Below are positions 1 to 5,596 of a stretch of 7,425 bases of DNA, in pieces. Each line of letters opens with the position of its first letter. Position 1 is the first letter of the stretch. The stretch covers positions 1-7,425 of the forward strand of contig PUMG01000166.1 of assembly GCA_003551265.1 (NCBI GenBank), given 5' to 3'. The DNA comes from Halovenus sp. (GTDB taxonomy: Archaea > Halobacteriota > Halobacteria > Halobacteriales > Haloarculaceae). A program made the translations under genes and the position numbers. The notes beneath the pieces are model-generated. The model ran no database searches, had not been told where the DNA came from, and saw nothing but the letters and a program-made list of their open reading frames with translations.

Positions 1-93
1 CGTAACAGAACTCACCGCGAGGACCGCGAGTTCGAACAGCGAGACGCACGGCGCAAGCGCGGCTGGGAACTCGACTGGATTGACTGGGACTGA
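1..93 (+). CDS. 3' end of an unrecognised gene (partial)
   Basis: An open frame enters from the left edge and ends at TGA (91-93), giving the last 30 residues of a protein. The segment is highly charged, with many Arg, Glu and Asp, and ends with a Trp/Asp-rich tail (WELDWIDWD). I counted 22 of 30 codons ending in G or C, which fits coding DNA here. It converges on the minus-strand gene whose stop is at 114, leaving only 20 bases between the two stop codons. I do not recognise the family. The charged, probably helical tail gives no functional clue, and the start and main domain lie outside the window. It could in principle be a chance open frame, but the codon pattern and the tight convergent junction favour a real gene end. 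Confidence 0.6.
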   Translation, partial: RNRTHREDREFEQRDARRKRGWELDWIDWD

Positions 94-113
94 CGGTCGA
101 AAATCCGCCAGCC

Positions 114-557
114 TCAGGGGTCGATGACCAGAATGTCGGTGTTCTCCTGGTCGTCGACGAAATCTCCTTCTGGTGGTCTGATGTCGAGTTCTACTGTCCC
201 TTCGTTCTGGTTCTCTCTGAGTTCCGGCTCGACAGGAAGTGTCGCGACGCCGTTTTCGTCGGTTTCCGCATAGGTCATCTCTGCGAGCTGTGCGGTACCG
301 CTCTGTGCGATGACCGTCGCGTTGGAGATGGTCCCGCCATCCGGGTCGGTGACAGTGACGCTGACGTCGGTCGGTCCCTCCTCGATTATCTCAGGTTCGG
401 GGTGCGCGTCGAGTTCGGTCGACTCGAACGTGTCGAGCCCGGCCAGGACGTTCATCATCACTGCGAGACACGCGACGCCCACGACGAGTGCAATCACGAG
501 CCGAATCGGCAGGCCTTCGATAGCACGGTCGTCTCGCCACAGCTTTCTGACGGACAT
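114..557 (-). CDS. Membrane-anchored pilin-like protein with Ig/carboxypeptidase-regulatory-like domain
   Basis: The 147-residue protein has a short basic N-terminus (MSVRKLWRDDRAIEGLP), one hydrophobic segment at about residues 17-39, an acidic linker (about 43-62) and a beta-rich domain at about 62-147. That domain contains a 'DPDGGTISNATV...TDENGVATLPV' pattern typical of carboxypeptidase-regulatory-like or Ig-like folds. The DDRAIEGLP motif directly before the hydrophobic helix resembles haloarchaeal class III (prepilin-type) signals such as DDRAVSP, so processing by the archaeal prepilin peptidase PibD and a surface or pilus-like role are possible but inferred. I chose the ATG at 557 over the GTG at 566 because a box A (TTTATA on the minus strand, 583-588) is centred about 28 bases upstream of the ATG, the spacing expected for a leaderless transcript. 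The C-terminal domain would face outside the cell. Substrate or partner is unknown. Confidence 0.8.
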   Translation of the reverse strand: MSVRKLWRDDRAIEGLPIRLVIALVVGVACLAVMMNVLAGLDTFESTELDAHPEPEIIEEGPTDVSVTVTDPDGGTISNATVIAQSGTAQLAEMTYAETDENGVATLPVEPELRENQNEGTVELDIRPPEGDFVDDQENTDILVIDP

Positions 558-582
558 GGCACGCACTGGTAGCGTGTTCGGT

Positions 583-588
583 TATAAA
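583..588 (-). promoter_or_regulatory. Box A (TATA element) for the pilin-like gene
   Basis: The minus strand reads GGTTTATAACC here, an excellent match to the haloarchaeal box A. Its centre lies about 28 bases upstream of the ATG at 557, which predicts transcription starting at or next to the start codon. The element sits in the 47-base gap after the aminopeptidase-like gene, so the pilin-like gene probably has its own promoter. Confidence 0.65.
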
Positions 589-604
589 CCTCCGTAGTCT
601 CAGA

Positions 605-1561
605 TTATCGGGCGACCGGGAGAGAAATCTCCTCGCCGTCGGCGTACACCGTCGGCTCACGGAGAATACCGTCGAGATGAACAGGAGCCTCGACATCGCC
701 GCCGATGGTGTGGTCGTCACCAATTGCGATGTGGACCGTTCCGCCAGCTTTCTCGTCGAGGAGTACCGACCCGACGAGCGCGGAGACGCCAGTGTTCGTC
801 CCGATCCCAAGCTCTGCGAGGTTGTACGCATCCTCGCCTGCGGTCTCTGCTGCTGTTTCGAGCTGGCCACGGATGTCGTCGTCTGCCATCTCGACGACCC
901 TGCCGTCTTTGACCTCGAATCGGACCTCCTGTCCGTCGGTGAGTTCACCGTGTGGCATCATCGTTCCGTCGACGACGACGGTTCCGTCGCCCGACACCGG
1001 GCTGACGAACACCTCTCCTGCGGGTAGATTCGAGAACGAACCCGGTTCGTGGACGATGCCGGTGTCTTCGAACCACTGGCGCTCACCTATCTCCATCGTG
1101 ATGTCCGTACCCTGTGGCGATGTGACGCGAATCTGGTCGGCGTCTTCGACCTGCTCCAGGACTGTTCGACACTCCGTACGGATGTTCTCGTAATCCGCGC
1201 TCATCCCACTCCGAAATACGTCTGCTGTGATACCCGGCAAGGTCGCACCCCGTGCGCCACCGCTGGTTGCGTCGATACGCGCTGTCGTGTGGCTCAGACT
1301 TTTCGTCGTCGGTGCGAGAAACACGTCGGCTTCAGCCATGGCCGCTGCGACCGGTGCTGGTGGCTCCTCGCCGTGTTGATTCCCGACTGGATAGCGAATC
1401 GCTGCAACGCTGTCGGTGATCTCCGTCGCCACGTCGTACAGTGCGTCACCGATTTCCTGGCGCTTCTCGTCGGTAACGATGACACACGACTCCTCTGACT
1501 GCAGGTTCATGCACTGTTCGATTGCTGTCTTCGCGGAGGCGCGAAGCGACTGCTGACTCAT
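605..1561 (-). CDS. M29-type aminopeptidase-like metalloenzyme
   Basis: The 318-residue protein matches the thermophilic (M29) metallo-aminopeptidase fold. Conserved stretches are NLPAGEVF (about 168-175), NLAELGIGTN (247-256), TVHIAIG (275-281) and HLDG (295-298). Likely metal ligands are Glu173, Glu250, His277, His295 and Asp297. The H-x-D pair and the order match the ligands I remember for M29 enzymes, so an active metal site appears intact. Known M29 enzymes remove N-terminal residues from peptides in the cytoplasm using a two-metal centre. This protein is shorter than the usual ~400 residues, mainly in the N-terminal half. The related 2,5-dihydroxypyridine dioxygenases (NicX type) share the fold, so ring cleavage of an unknown substrate cannot be ruled out. 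There is no signal peptide. The ATG at 1561 is preceded by GGAGG only one base away, inside a hairpin. A later ATG at 1510 would lose part of the N-terminal fold and has no ribosome site. Confidence 0.85.
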   Translation of the reverse strand: MSQQSLRASAKTAIEQCMNLQSEESCVIVTDEKRQEIGDALYDVATEITDSVAAIRYPVGNQHGEEPPAPVAAAMAEADVFLAPTTKSLSHTTARIDATSGGARGATLPGITADVFRSGMSADYENIRTECRTVLEQVEDADQIRVTSPQGTDITMEIGERQWFEDTGIVHEPGSFSNLPAGEVFVSPVSGDGTVVVDGTMMPHGELTDGQEVRFEVKDGRVVEMADDDIRGQLETAAETAGEDAYNLAELGIGTNTGVSALVGSVLLDEKAGGTVHIAIGDDHTIGGDVEAPVHLDGILREPTVYADGEEISLPVAR

Positions 1562-1562
1562 A

Positions 1563-1583
1563 CCTCCTCGCTTGCGCGGGAGG
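1563..1583 (-). promoter_or_regulatory. 5' leader hairpin burying a Shine-Dalgarno sequence
   Basis: Read on the minus strand, this segment folds as CCTCC plus CGC, a GCAA loop, then GCG, a bulged A and GGAGG. That gives eight base pairs closed by a GNRA tetraloop, and it ends one base before the ATG at 1561. The 3' arm is a perfect anti-16S match, so the fold would hide it. GGAGG is also unusually close to the start codon. A role in translational control is inferred. A plain RNA-stability element is the alternative. Confidence 0.5.
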
Positions 1584-1627
1584 ATGTCAAGTGTTTCGCA
1601 CTGAAGCAGGTGCAGATGCCGTGGACC

Positions 1628-1633
1628 GATATA
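1628..1633 (-). promoter_or_regulatory. Possible box A for the aminopeptidase-like gene
   Basis: The minus strand reads TGTATATCGG, a TATA-like element in the 97-base gap after the phosphoesterase gene. A start about 26 bases downstream would fall near 1604 and give a leader of roughly 42 bases containing the hairpin at 1563-1583. Unlike its neighbours, this gene would then have a leadered transcript. The match is moderate. Confidence 0.4.
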
Positions 1634-1658
1634 CAGGTACGATACTCCCTATCCCTGC

Positions 1659-2351
1659 TCACAGCCGGTGACGAAACTCGCCAAGTGGGGGGAAGGTGAG
1701 TGTTTCACCCGCGTCTTCGTCACGGACGACGGGCGCGAAGGCATCGACATCACGGACGAGCGGCGACAGAAAATCTGCGGCAGCGAGCTCGTTCACCTCG
1801 ACGCCGCTTACGAGGCGGTTGAACGAGGGAAGCATCACAACGTCGCTCCCTCGATAGACACCGTCTCCGACGAGAAAGCAGGGTCGTCGTCGCCCCTCTA
1901 TCGAGATTGTGGGATGGTCATGACCGATAACGTAGCGCTGGGCATCGACCTCAGGGTCGACGTGTCCGTGACAGACGACCGTGTCTCCGACTCTGTACGC
2001 TGATTCTGTCCGTCCCGACCACACGCTGTCGAGCATCGTGTCGTGGTTTCCCTGTGTCACGATGACTTCGGCACCAGCGGCCTGTACAACCTCACGGAGA
2101 CCCGCAATAGTGGTCTCGATTCCTCGTGGAGTCGTCTCGAAAGAGTGCAGCAGGTCACCAGCGATGACGACTACCTCTGGAGCGGTGGCGTCACAGAGCC
2201 GTTCGAGTCGTTCTATCATCTCCGAACCATCACCCACCGGAAGGGTAACTGGGGAGGTCGAGCCTCGGCCGACGTGTAAGTCTGCAATGACGAGCACGTT
2301 CTCCAGCAACAGCGCCCTGTCATGGAACCTCAGCCCGTCCAGTGCACGCAT
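1659..2351 (-). CDS. COG1407 (ICC-like) metallophosphoesterase
   Basis: The 230-residue protein carries the full calcineurin-like metallophosphoesterase motif set: DLH (24-26), GDLLH (65-69), GNHD (101-104), HGH (128-130) and GHDHP (143-147). These residues bind two divalent metals and hydrolyse phosphodiester or phosphomonoester bonds. The layout (DLHVGRG, LPVGDG, GDLLHSF) fits COG1407, the archaeal ICC-like group. Bacterial relatives of that group are linked to DNA ligase and helicase repair operons, and archaeal members often accompany the Lhr helicase. A nucleic-acid repair role is therefore reasonable but unproven. The open frame continues upstream to about 2753, but that part overlaps the HalOD1 gene and looks like no protein. 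The ATG at 2351 has both a GGAG eight bases upstream and a box A (2375-2380) at leaderless spacing, and it starts the family fold. There is no signal peptide, so it is cytoplasmic. Confidence 0.9.
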   Translation of the reverse strand: MRALDGLRFHDRALLLENVLVIADLHVGRGSTSPVTLPVGDGSEMIERLERLCDATAPEVVVIAGDLLHSFETTPRGIETTIAGLREVVQAAGAEVIVTQGNHDTMLDSVWSGRTESAYRVGDTVVCHGHVDPEVDAQRYVIGHDHPTISIEGRRRPCFLVGDGVYRGSDVVMLPSFNRLVSGVEVNELAAADFLSPLVRDVDAFAPVVRDEDAGETLTFPPLGEFRHRL

Positions 2352-2374
2352 GTGAGTTTCTCCGGGAGCGACCG

Positions 2375-2380
2375 CTATAG
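2375..2380 (-). promoter_or_regulatory. Box A for the phosphoesterase gene
   Basis: The minus strand reads CCCTATAGCG. Its centre is about 26-27 bases upstream of the ATG at 2351, the spacing expected for a leaderless or nearly leaderless archaeal transcript. This supports starting the protein at 2351 and not further upstream. Confidence 0.5.
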
Positions 2381-2395
2381 GGCTGGCGGCGGCAG

Positions 2396-2430
2396 ACGAG
2401 AACAACAATGGTGACTGCAGGGGTTCTCGT
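2396..2430. repeat. 8-bp perfect inverted repeat between the HalOD1 and phosphoesterase genes
   Basis: ACGAGAAC (2396-2403) and GTTCTCGT (2423-2430) are exact reverse complements separated by 19 bases. The pair lies 22-56 bases past the HalOD1 stop codon and just upstream of the phosphoesterase box A. It could be a transcript-end hairpin for the HalOD1 gene or a regulator site for the phosphoesterase gene. No T-tract follows it. Confidence 0.4.
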
Positions 2431-2451
2431 ACGTCATCATCGATATCTGTC

Positions 2452-2784
2452 TCAGTCAAATACTGGAACTGGGTCCTGAGAGTGGGTTCCATTACAGACG
2501 CGGATAGAGCCATCGGAGCGGACGAACACCTTCCACTGTTCGAACGTGAATCCGAGTACAGCAGTCTCGCTGGATGTGCGGTCCTGATTGTCGAGTAACT
2601 GGGCGACTGCATCGAGATCGATTGCGTCATAGAGGGGAGGAAGCTCTGTCGGAGGGATGCCTGCTGCGTCCGATATCGCTTCTGCAATGACCCACGCAAG
2701 AGAATGGTTACGCTCGCTGTCGTAGTCGACATCGACGACCGGAGTGCAGTCACGATACATCAGGAGCTGATTGTTGTGTTCCAT
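2452..2784 (-). CDS. HalOD1 output domain protein
   Basis: The 110-residue protein matches the halobacterial output domain HalOD1. It has a helical first half (SLAWVIAEAISDAAG, about 28-42), the signature LPPLYDAIDLDAV (48-60), then a beta-rich half with FTFEQWKVFVRSDGSIRV (79-96). In larger haloarchaeal proteins this domain follows response-regulator or sensor modules. Here it stands alone, as in many small haloarchaeal paralogues, and its ligand or partner is unknown. It has no membrane segment or DNA-binding motif that I can see. The ATG at 2784 is supported by a box A (CTTATG, 2809-2814) centred about 27 bases upstream, so the message is probably leaderless. The gene is flanked by the phosphoesterase 100 bases downstream and by an AT-rich spacer upstream, so it is probably transcribed alone. 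A sensory or regulatory role is inferred only from the domain. Confidence 0.85.
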   Translation of the reverse strand: MEHNNQLLMYRDCTPVVDVDYDSERNHSLAWVIAEAISDAAGIPPTELPPLYDAIDLDAVAQLLDNQDRTSSETAVLGFTFEQWKVFVRSDGSIRVCNGTHSQDPVPVFD

Positions 2785-2808
2785 ACGTCACGCCAGGATA
2801 CTGGAGGG

Positions 2809-2814
2809 CATAAG
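2809..2814 (-). promoter_or_regulatory. Box A for the HalOD1 gene
   Basis: The minus strand reads GACTTATGCC, a box A-like element centred about 27 bases upstream of the ATG at 2784. No Shine-Dalgarno sequence precedes that ATG, which fits leaderless translation. Confidence 0.45.
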
Positions 2815-2830
2815 TCTAGTGTATCGAAAC

Positions 2831-2910
2831 GGAGTAATTCGCAAGCAGTAACGCGATTTATTCACCAGATTGTAATATTATACACACATACACACTTGCG
2901 ATATTATAGA
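2831..2910. promoter_or_regulatory. AT-rich spacer with repeated ATATTATA and a 7-bp inverted repeat
   Basis: I counted 52 A/T among these 80 bases, unusual for this GC-rich window. It holds two copies of ATATTATA (2875-2882 and 2901-2908, 26 bases start to start), the palindrome TAATATTA (2873-2880), a 17-base run of alternating pyrimidine and purine (2879-2895), and the inverted repeat TCGCAAG (2839-2845) with CTTGCGA (2895-2901). No gene fits here. It lies upstream of the HalOD1 gene and just past the stop of the M50-like gene, so it may carry regulator sites or a transcript end. Confidence 0.4.
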
Positions 2911-2936
2911 GGGGTTCCGACGAGTGGAAAAAACGC

Positions 2937-3467
2937 TCACACGACGAAATAGAACGCACCGAGGTGAACGAACAGGAAGCCGATAAGCAAGAGAGCAGGG
3001 ATTCGGGGCGAGACTGCCCAGAGAGCGGAGTAATCGCCAGACGGTGTACTGCGTCGTCGGGTCCACACGGCGTCGAAGGCGACGTACAGCAACGTCGTCA
3101 GCACGGACAAAAGCAGAAGTAGTGCGGCGATAGCATCCAGACCGAAAAGCGCGAGAGCAATCGCAGCGGGGACGATAACGAGCGTCTGTACGATTTCGCC
3201 ACCAGCCACGTATCGCTCGAAATGCTCGTACCCGGGGTCGTGATGTTCGTACAGGGTGCGGTACCGCTCGAAATCAATCGGAGAGACCCACTCGTCTCCG
3301 TCACGGAGTGCGATGTACCGGGGGAACAGCGGACTGACGAACTTTACGTCGGCGGCAGGAATCTCGACAATCTGGCGAGCAGTGTAGTAGTGGCCAAGTT
3401 CGTGGACGAACAGCACGACCCAGAGCACGAGTAGTGTCTGACCGGCAGTCACGAGTGTTTCCAGCAT
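2937..3467 (-). CDS. Short M50/site-2-protease-like membrane protein
   Basis: The 176-residue protein begins with a hydrophobic helix (about 4-21) running straight into HELGH (22-26), the HExxH zinc motif placed as in intramembrane metalloproteases of the M50/site-2-protease group. Further membrane segments lie at about 92-111, 112-131 and 155-175, with a soluble loop of about 60 residues after the motif. The usual second motif (Asn/Pro then LDG) is not visible. FDAVW (121-125) or PSGDYSALW (132-140) may supply the third metal ligand, which is inferred. If active it would cut a membrane protein substrate, unknown here; it may instead be an inactive relative. The ATG at 3467 has AGGAG seven bases upstream. 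The frame stays open further upstream on this strand, but that part is antisense to the eIF2B-like gene and is rejected. The gene is divergent from the eIF2B-like gene, with start codons about 60 bases apart. Confidence 0.8.
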   Translation of the reverse strand: MLETLVTAGQTLLVLWVVLFVHELGHYYTARQIVEIPAADVKFVSPLFPRYIALRDGDEWVSPIDFERYRTLYEHHDPGYEHFERYVAGGEIVQTLVIVPAAIALALFGLDAIAALLLLLSVLTTLLYVAFDAVWTRRRSTPSGDYSALWAVSPRIPALLLIGFLFVHLGAFYFVV

Positions 3468-3527
3468 AGCTGAACTCCTGGGCGGGGAGACAAAAAGTCC
3501 TTGAGTACGGACACCGATGTGGCGGGT
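3468..3527. promoter_or_regulatory. Compact divergent promoter region
   Basis: Only 60 bases separate the start codons of the M50-like gene (minus) and the eIF2B-like gene (plus). The one A/T-rich element is the run at 3492-3496. Read on the minus strand it is CTTTTTG, centred 27 bases from the ATG at 3467. Read on the plus strand it is CAAAAAG, centred 25 bases from the in-frame GTG at 3519. Both genes may therefore share or compete for this element. AGGAG at 3475-3479 (minus strand) is the ribosome site for the M50-like gene. Confidence 0.4.
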
Positions 3528-4403
3528 ATGATAGACGAGACCGCCGAGGAAATCTCGGAGATGCAGACACACAGCTCCTCGGTCGTCGCGGTCAAAGCAG
3601 CCAACGCACTGCGTACCGTCACCGAACGCGAGTTTCCGACGGTCGATGAATATCTGCGGGCACTCGACCGAAACGCCAGCGCACTCCGGCGGGCGAATCC
3701 CTCTCACGCCTCGTTGCACAACACCCAGCGCCAGATTGTCGAGACAGTTGGTTCTGCTGACGTAGACACCGTCGAAGAAGCCAAAGCAATAACCCACGAG
3801 ACCATCGTGGCGGTCATAGACAGCGTGGAGCGGGGCAAAGAGCGTGCTGCCCGGGAAGCCGCCGGGTTGCTCTCCGACGACAGCGTCGTGCTGACACACG
3901 ACTACTCGACAACAGTTCTCTCGGCAATCGAGCACGCTGTCGACGCTGGTCACGAACTCACGGTGTACGTAACCGAGTCGCGACCCCGGTTTCTGGGACG
4001 GAAGATGGCACGAACGCTGGCGGCGTACGACACGGTCGAGACGAAGCTCATCGTCGACAGCGCGGCCGGACACTATCTCGCCGAATGCGACCGTCTCGTC
4101 GTCGGTATGACCTGCATCGTGGACGGTCACCTCTACAACCGCATCGGCACCTACCCGCTCGCTGTGACCGCGACAGACCAGGACGTGCCTGTGACGACAG
4201 TCGGTTCGGCGGCAAAACTCATCGACGGCGGGTTCCGGTTCAAGAACGAGTACAGAAGCGCCAGCGAGGTCATGCGCGAGCCAGCCGACGGCTTCAGCAT
4301 CGAGAACCCGGTTTACGACGCAACTCCTGTCCGGTTGCTCGACGCCGTCGTGACTGATGAGGGGTTCATCGAACCTGCTGAACTCGACAACACTGCACAG
4401 TGA
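3528..4403 (+). CDS. eIF2B alpha/beta/delta-family protein lacking the isomerase cysteine
   Basis: The 291-residue protein belongs to the eIF2B-related family that includes translation factor eIF2B regulatory subunits, methylthioribose-1-phosphate isomerase and archaeal ribose-1,5-bisphosphate isomerase. An N-terminal helical part (about 1-105; EMQTHSSSVVAVKAA, LRRANPSHASL) is followed by a Rossmann-like part with THDYSTTV (123-130), ESRPRFLGRKMA (150-161), AECDRL (185-190) and NRIGTYPLA (204-212). In the isomerases the first of these reads THC with a catalytic Cys; here it is Asp125. The conserved Asp equivalent to the second catalytic residue is kept (Asp188). This argues against simple ribose-1,5-bisphosphate isomerase activity and favours a regulatory, binding or altered role. 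I prefer the ATG at 3528 because homologues as I remember them begin MIDETxEEI. The in-frame GTG at 3519 and TTG at 3501 are alternatives. The DUF373 gene follows in the same direction 63 bases on. Confidence 0.85.
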   Translation: MIDETAEEISEMQTHSSSVVAVKAANALRTVTEREFPTVDEYLRALDRNASALRRANPSHASLHNTQRQIVETVGSADVDTVEEAKAITHETIVAVIDSVERGKERAAREAAGLLSDDSVVLTHDYSTTVLSAIEHAVDAGHELTVYVTESRPRFLGRKMARTLAAYDTVETKLIVDSAAGHYLAECDRLVVGMTCIVDGHLYNRIGTYPLAVTATDQDVPVTTVGSAAKLIDGGFRFKNEYRSASEVMREPADGFSIENPVYDATPVRLLDAVVTDEGFIEPAELDNTAQ

Positions 4404-4436
4404 TGAGAAGTCGTGGGGAGGGAACGGGTGCAGGGA

Positions 4437-4444
4437 TTTTTATC
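4437..4444 (+). promoter_or_regulatory. Box A for the DUF373 gene
   Basis: The sequence GGGATTTTTATCC contains a strong box A whose centre is about 26-28 bases upstream of the GTG at 4467. This predicts a leaderless transcript starting at or very near that GTG. It also rules against the longer frame beginning at 4413, which would place the promoter inside the gene. Confidence 0.65.
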
Positions 4445-4466
4445 CTATGACCGTGTTCGTGCAGGT

Positions 4467-5591
4467 GTGAGTACACTCGTCGTCAGCATCTACCGTGGCT
4501 CCGAACTCGGTACCGACTCGCCAGTCGTTGGTGCCGATGTCGTCGAGAGCCTCGTAACGAAAGTTGGCGTCGAGGACCCGGAAGACAGTCGCGTGAACTG
4601 TCTGCTCGAAACGTTACGCATCGGACGTGAACTCGACGATGAGACCGTCGTCGCAGTGCTTACGGGAAGCGGTGATACTGTCACATTCAACCGGTCGGTT
4701 GCACGGCAGGTAGATGAACTCGTCGCAGCGTACGACCCAGACTCGGCGGTCGTCGTTGTCGACAGCGCAGAGGACGAGCGCCTCGTTCCGATTATCGAGA
4801 GCAGGGTGCCGGTCGACGCCATCGACCGGGTCGTCGTCAGACAGGCCCGTGACATCGAATCCACGTACTACCTCCTCAAACAGTTCCTCGCTGACGAGGA
4901 GCTCAGAAAGACCGTGTTGGTCCCGCTGGGTCTTGCGCTTCTGGCGTTTCCTGCGCTGCTCGCGGTGTTCGAGAGTCTCACCGTCTCTATCGGTGCAATT
5001 GCAGCCGTCGTCGGTGTCTTCTTGCTGTACAAGGGTCTCAACATCGACGCGCTCCTCGCAGCGCTTTCGACCAGCACCAGAGAGGCGCTTTATTCAGGAC
5101 AGGTTTCACTCGTCACGTACGTCGTCGGTGCCGGACTCGCGCTCGTCGGAATGTTCGTCGGGGTCCTCGGAGCGTCGTCTATCGACCCGGAAGGGACCAC
5201 CGAGTTGCTTCTCGTGATGCAGTTCCTCCACGATAGCATCCCGTGGCTCACCGGCGCAGCACTGATCGCCAGCGCCGGTCGACTGCTCGATGAGTTCATC
5301 CGAGACGACACCATCGCCAGCACCTACATCAACCTCCCGTTCGTCGCCATCGCTGTCGGGCTCGCTGTCCGCGGCTTCGCTGCGTACTTCCTCCAGCGCT
5401 CGGAGATTACAGACCCGCTGCTGGTTCCGTCGATGAGCTACGGTCCGATCGAGGTCGAGTCGTTCGCGCTCCAGCCAGGCACTGTCCTCACTGTGTTCAT
5501 CCTCGCCAGCATCGTCGTCAGTCTCGTCGGCGTCCGACTCGCCGCCTACGTTAGCCACGCTAACTACGGCAGGCTGGAACAGAGCAGCTAG
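4467..5591 (+). CDS. DUF373 family membrane protein
   Basis: The 374-residue protein matches DUF373, an archaeal family of unknown function. Residues 1-130 form an alternating strand-helix domain (TLVVSIYRGSELG, PEDSRVNCL, VVAVLTGSGD, SAVVVVDSAEDE, IDRVVVRQARDIESTYYLLKQ). The rest is a membrane part with roughly six hydrophobic segments near 149-168, 171-190, 212-238, 258-272, 288-310 and 337-362. The N-terminal domain would lie in the cytoplasm. Acidic and glycine-rich turns hint at nucleotide or metal binding, but I see no standard motif. The GTG at 4467 is chosen because a box A sits 26-28 bases upstream and the first codons (MSTLVVSIYRG) start the conserved strand. The gene ends with TAG (5589-5591), 58 bases before the convergent helicase stop. 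It may be cotranscribed in part with the eIF2B-like gene but has its own promoter. Confidence 0.85.
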   Translation: MSTLVVSIYRGSELGTDSPVVGADVVESLVTKVGVEDPEDSRVNCLLETLRIGRELDDETVVAVLTGSGDTVTFNRSVARQVDELVAAYDPDSAVVVVDSAEDERLVPIIESRVPVDAIDRVVVRQARDIESTYYLLKQFLADEELRKTVLVPLGLALLAFPALLAVFESLTVSIGAIAAVVGVFLLYKGLNIDALLAALSTSTREALYSGQVSLVTYVVGAGLALVGMFVGVLGASSIDPEGTTELLLVMQFLHDSIPWLTGAALIASAGRLLDEFIRDDTIASTYINLPFVAIAVGLAVRGFAAYFLQRSEITDPLLVPSMSYGPIEVESFALQPGTVLTVFILASIVVSLVGVRLAAYVSHANYGRLEQSS

Positions 5592-5596
5592 CATCT

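Noticed and set aside
391..1498. Several long open frames on both strands over the pilin-like and aminopeptidase-like genes
   Set aside because: They are frame shadows produced by high-GC codon use; products are rich in Arg/Ser/Thr/Pro or Cys and lack coherent domains.
1510..1510. Alternative ATG start for the aminopeptidase-like gene
   Set aside because: It would remove part of the N-terminal helix, and no box A or ribosome site is properly placed for it.
2352..2753. Upstream extension of the phosphoesterase frame to about 2753
   Set aside because: It overlaps the HalOD1 gene in another frame, gives low-complexity Ser/Arg-rich protein, and the ATG at 2351 has a box A and starts the family fold.
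2704..2952. Plus-strand open frame of 82 codons
   Set aside because: It is antisense to the HalOD1 gene and its promoter, runs through the AT-rich spacer, and its product resembles no protein I know.
3468..4130. Upstream extension of the M50-like frame to 4130
   Set aside because: It is antisense to the eIF2B-like gene. The conserved fold begins at the ATG at 3467, which has an AGGAG ribosome site.
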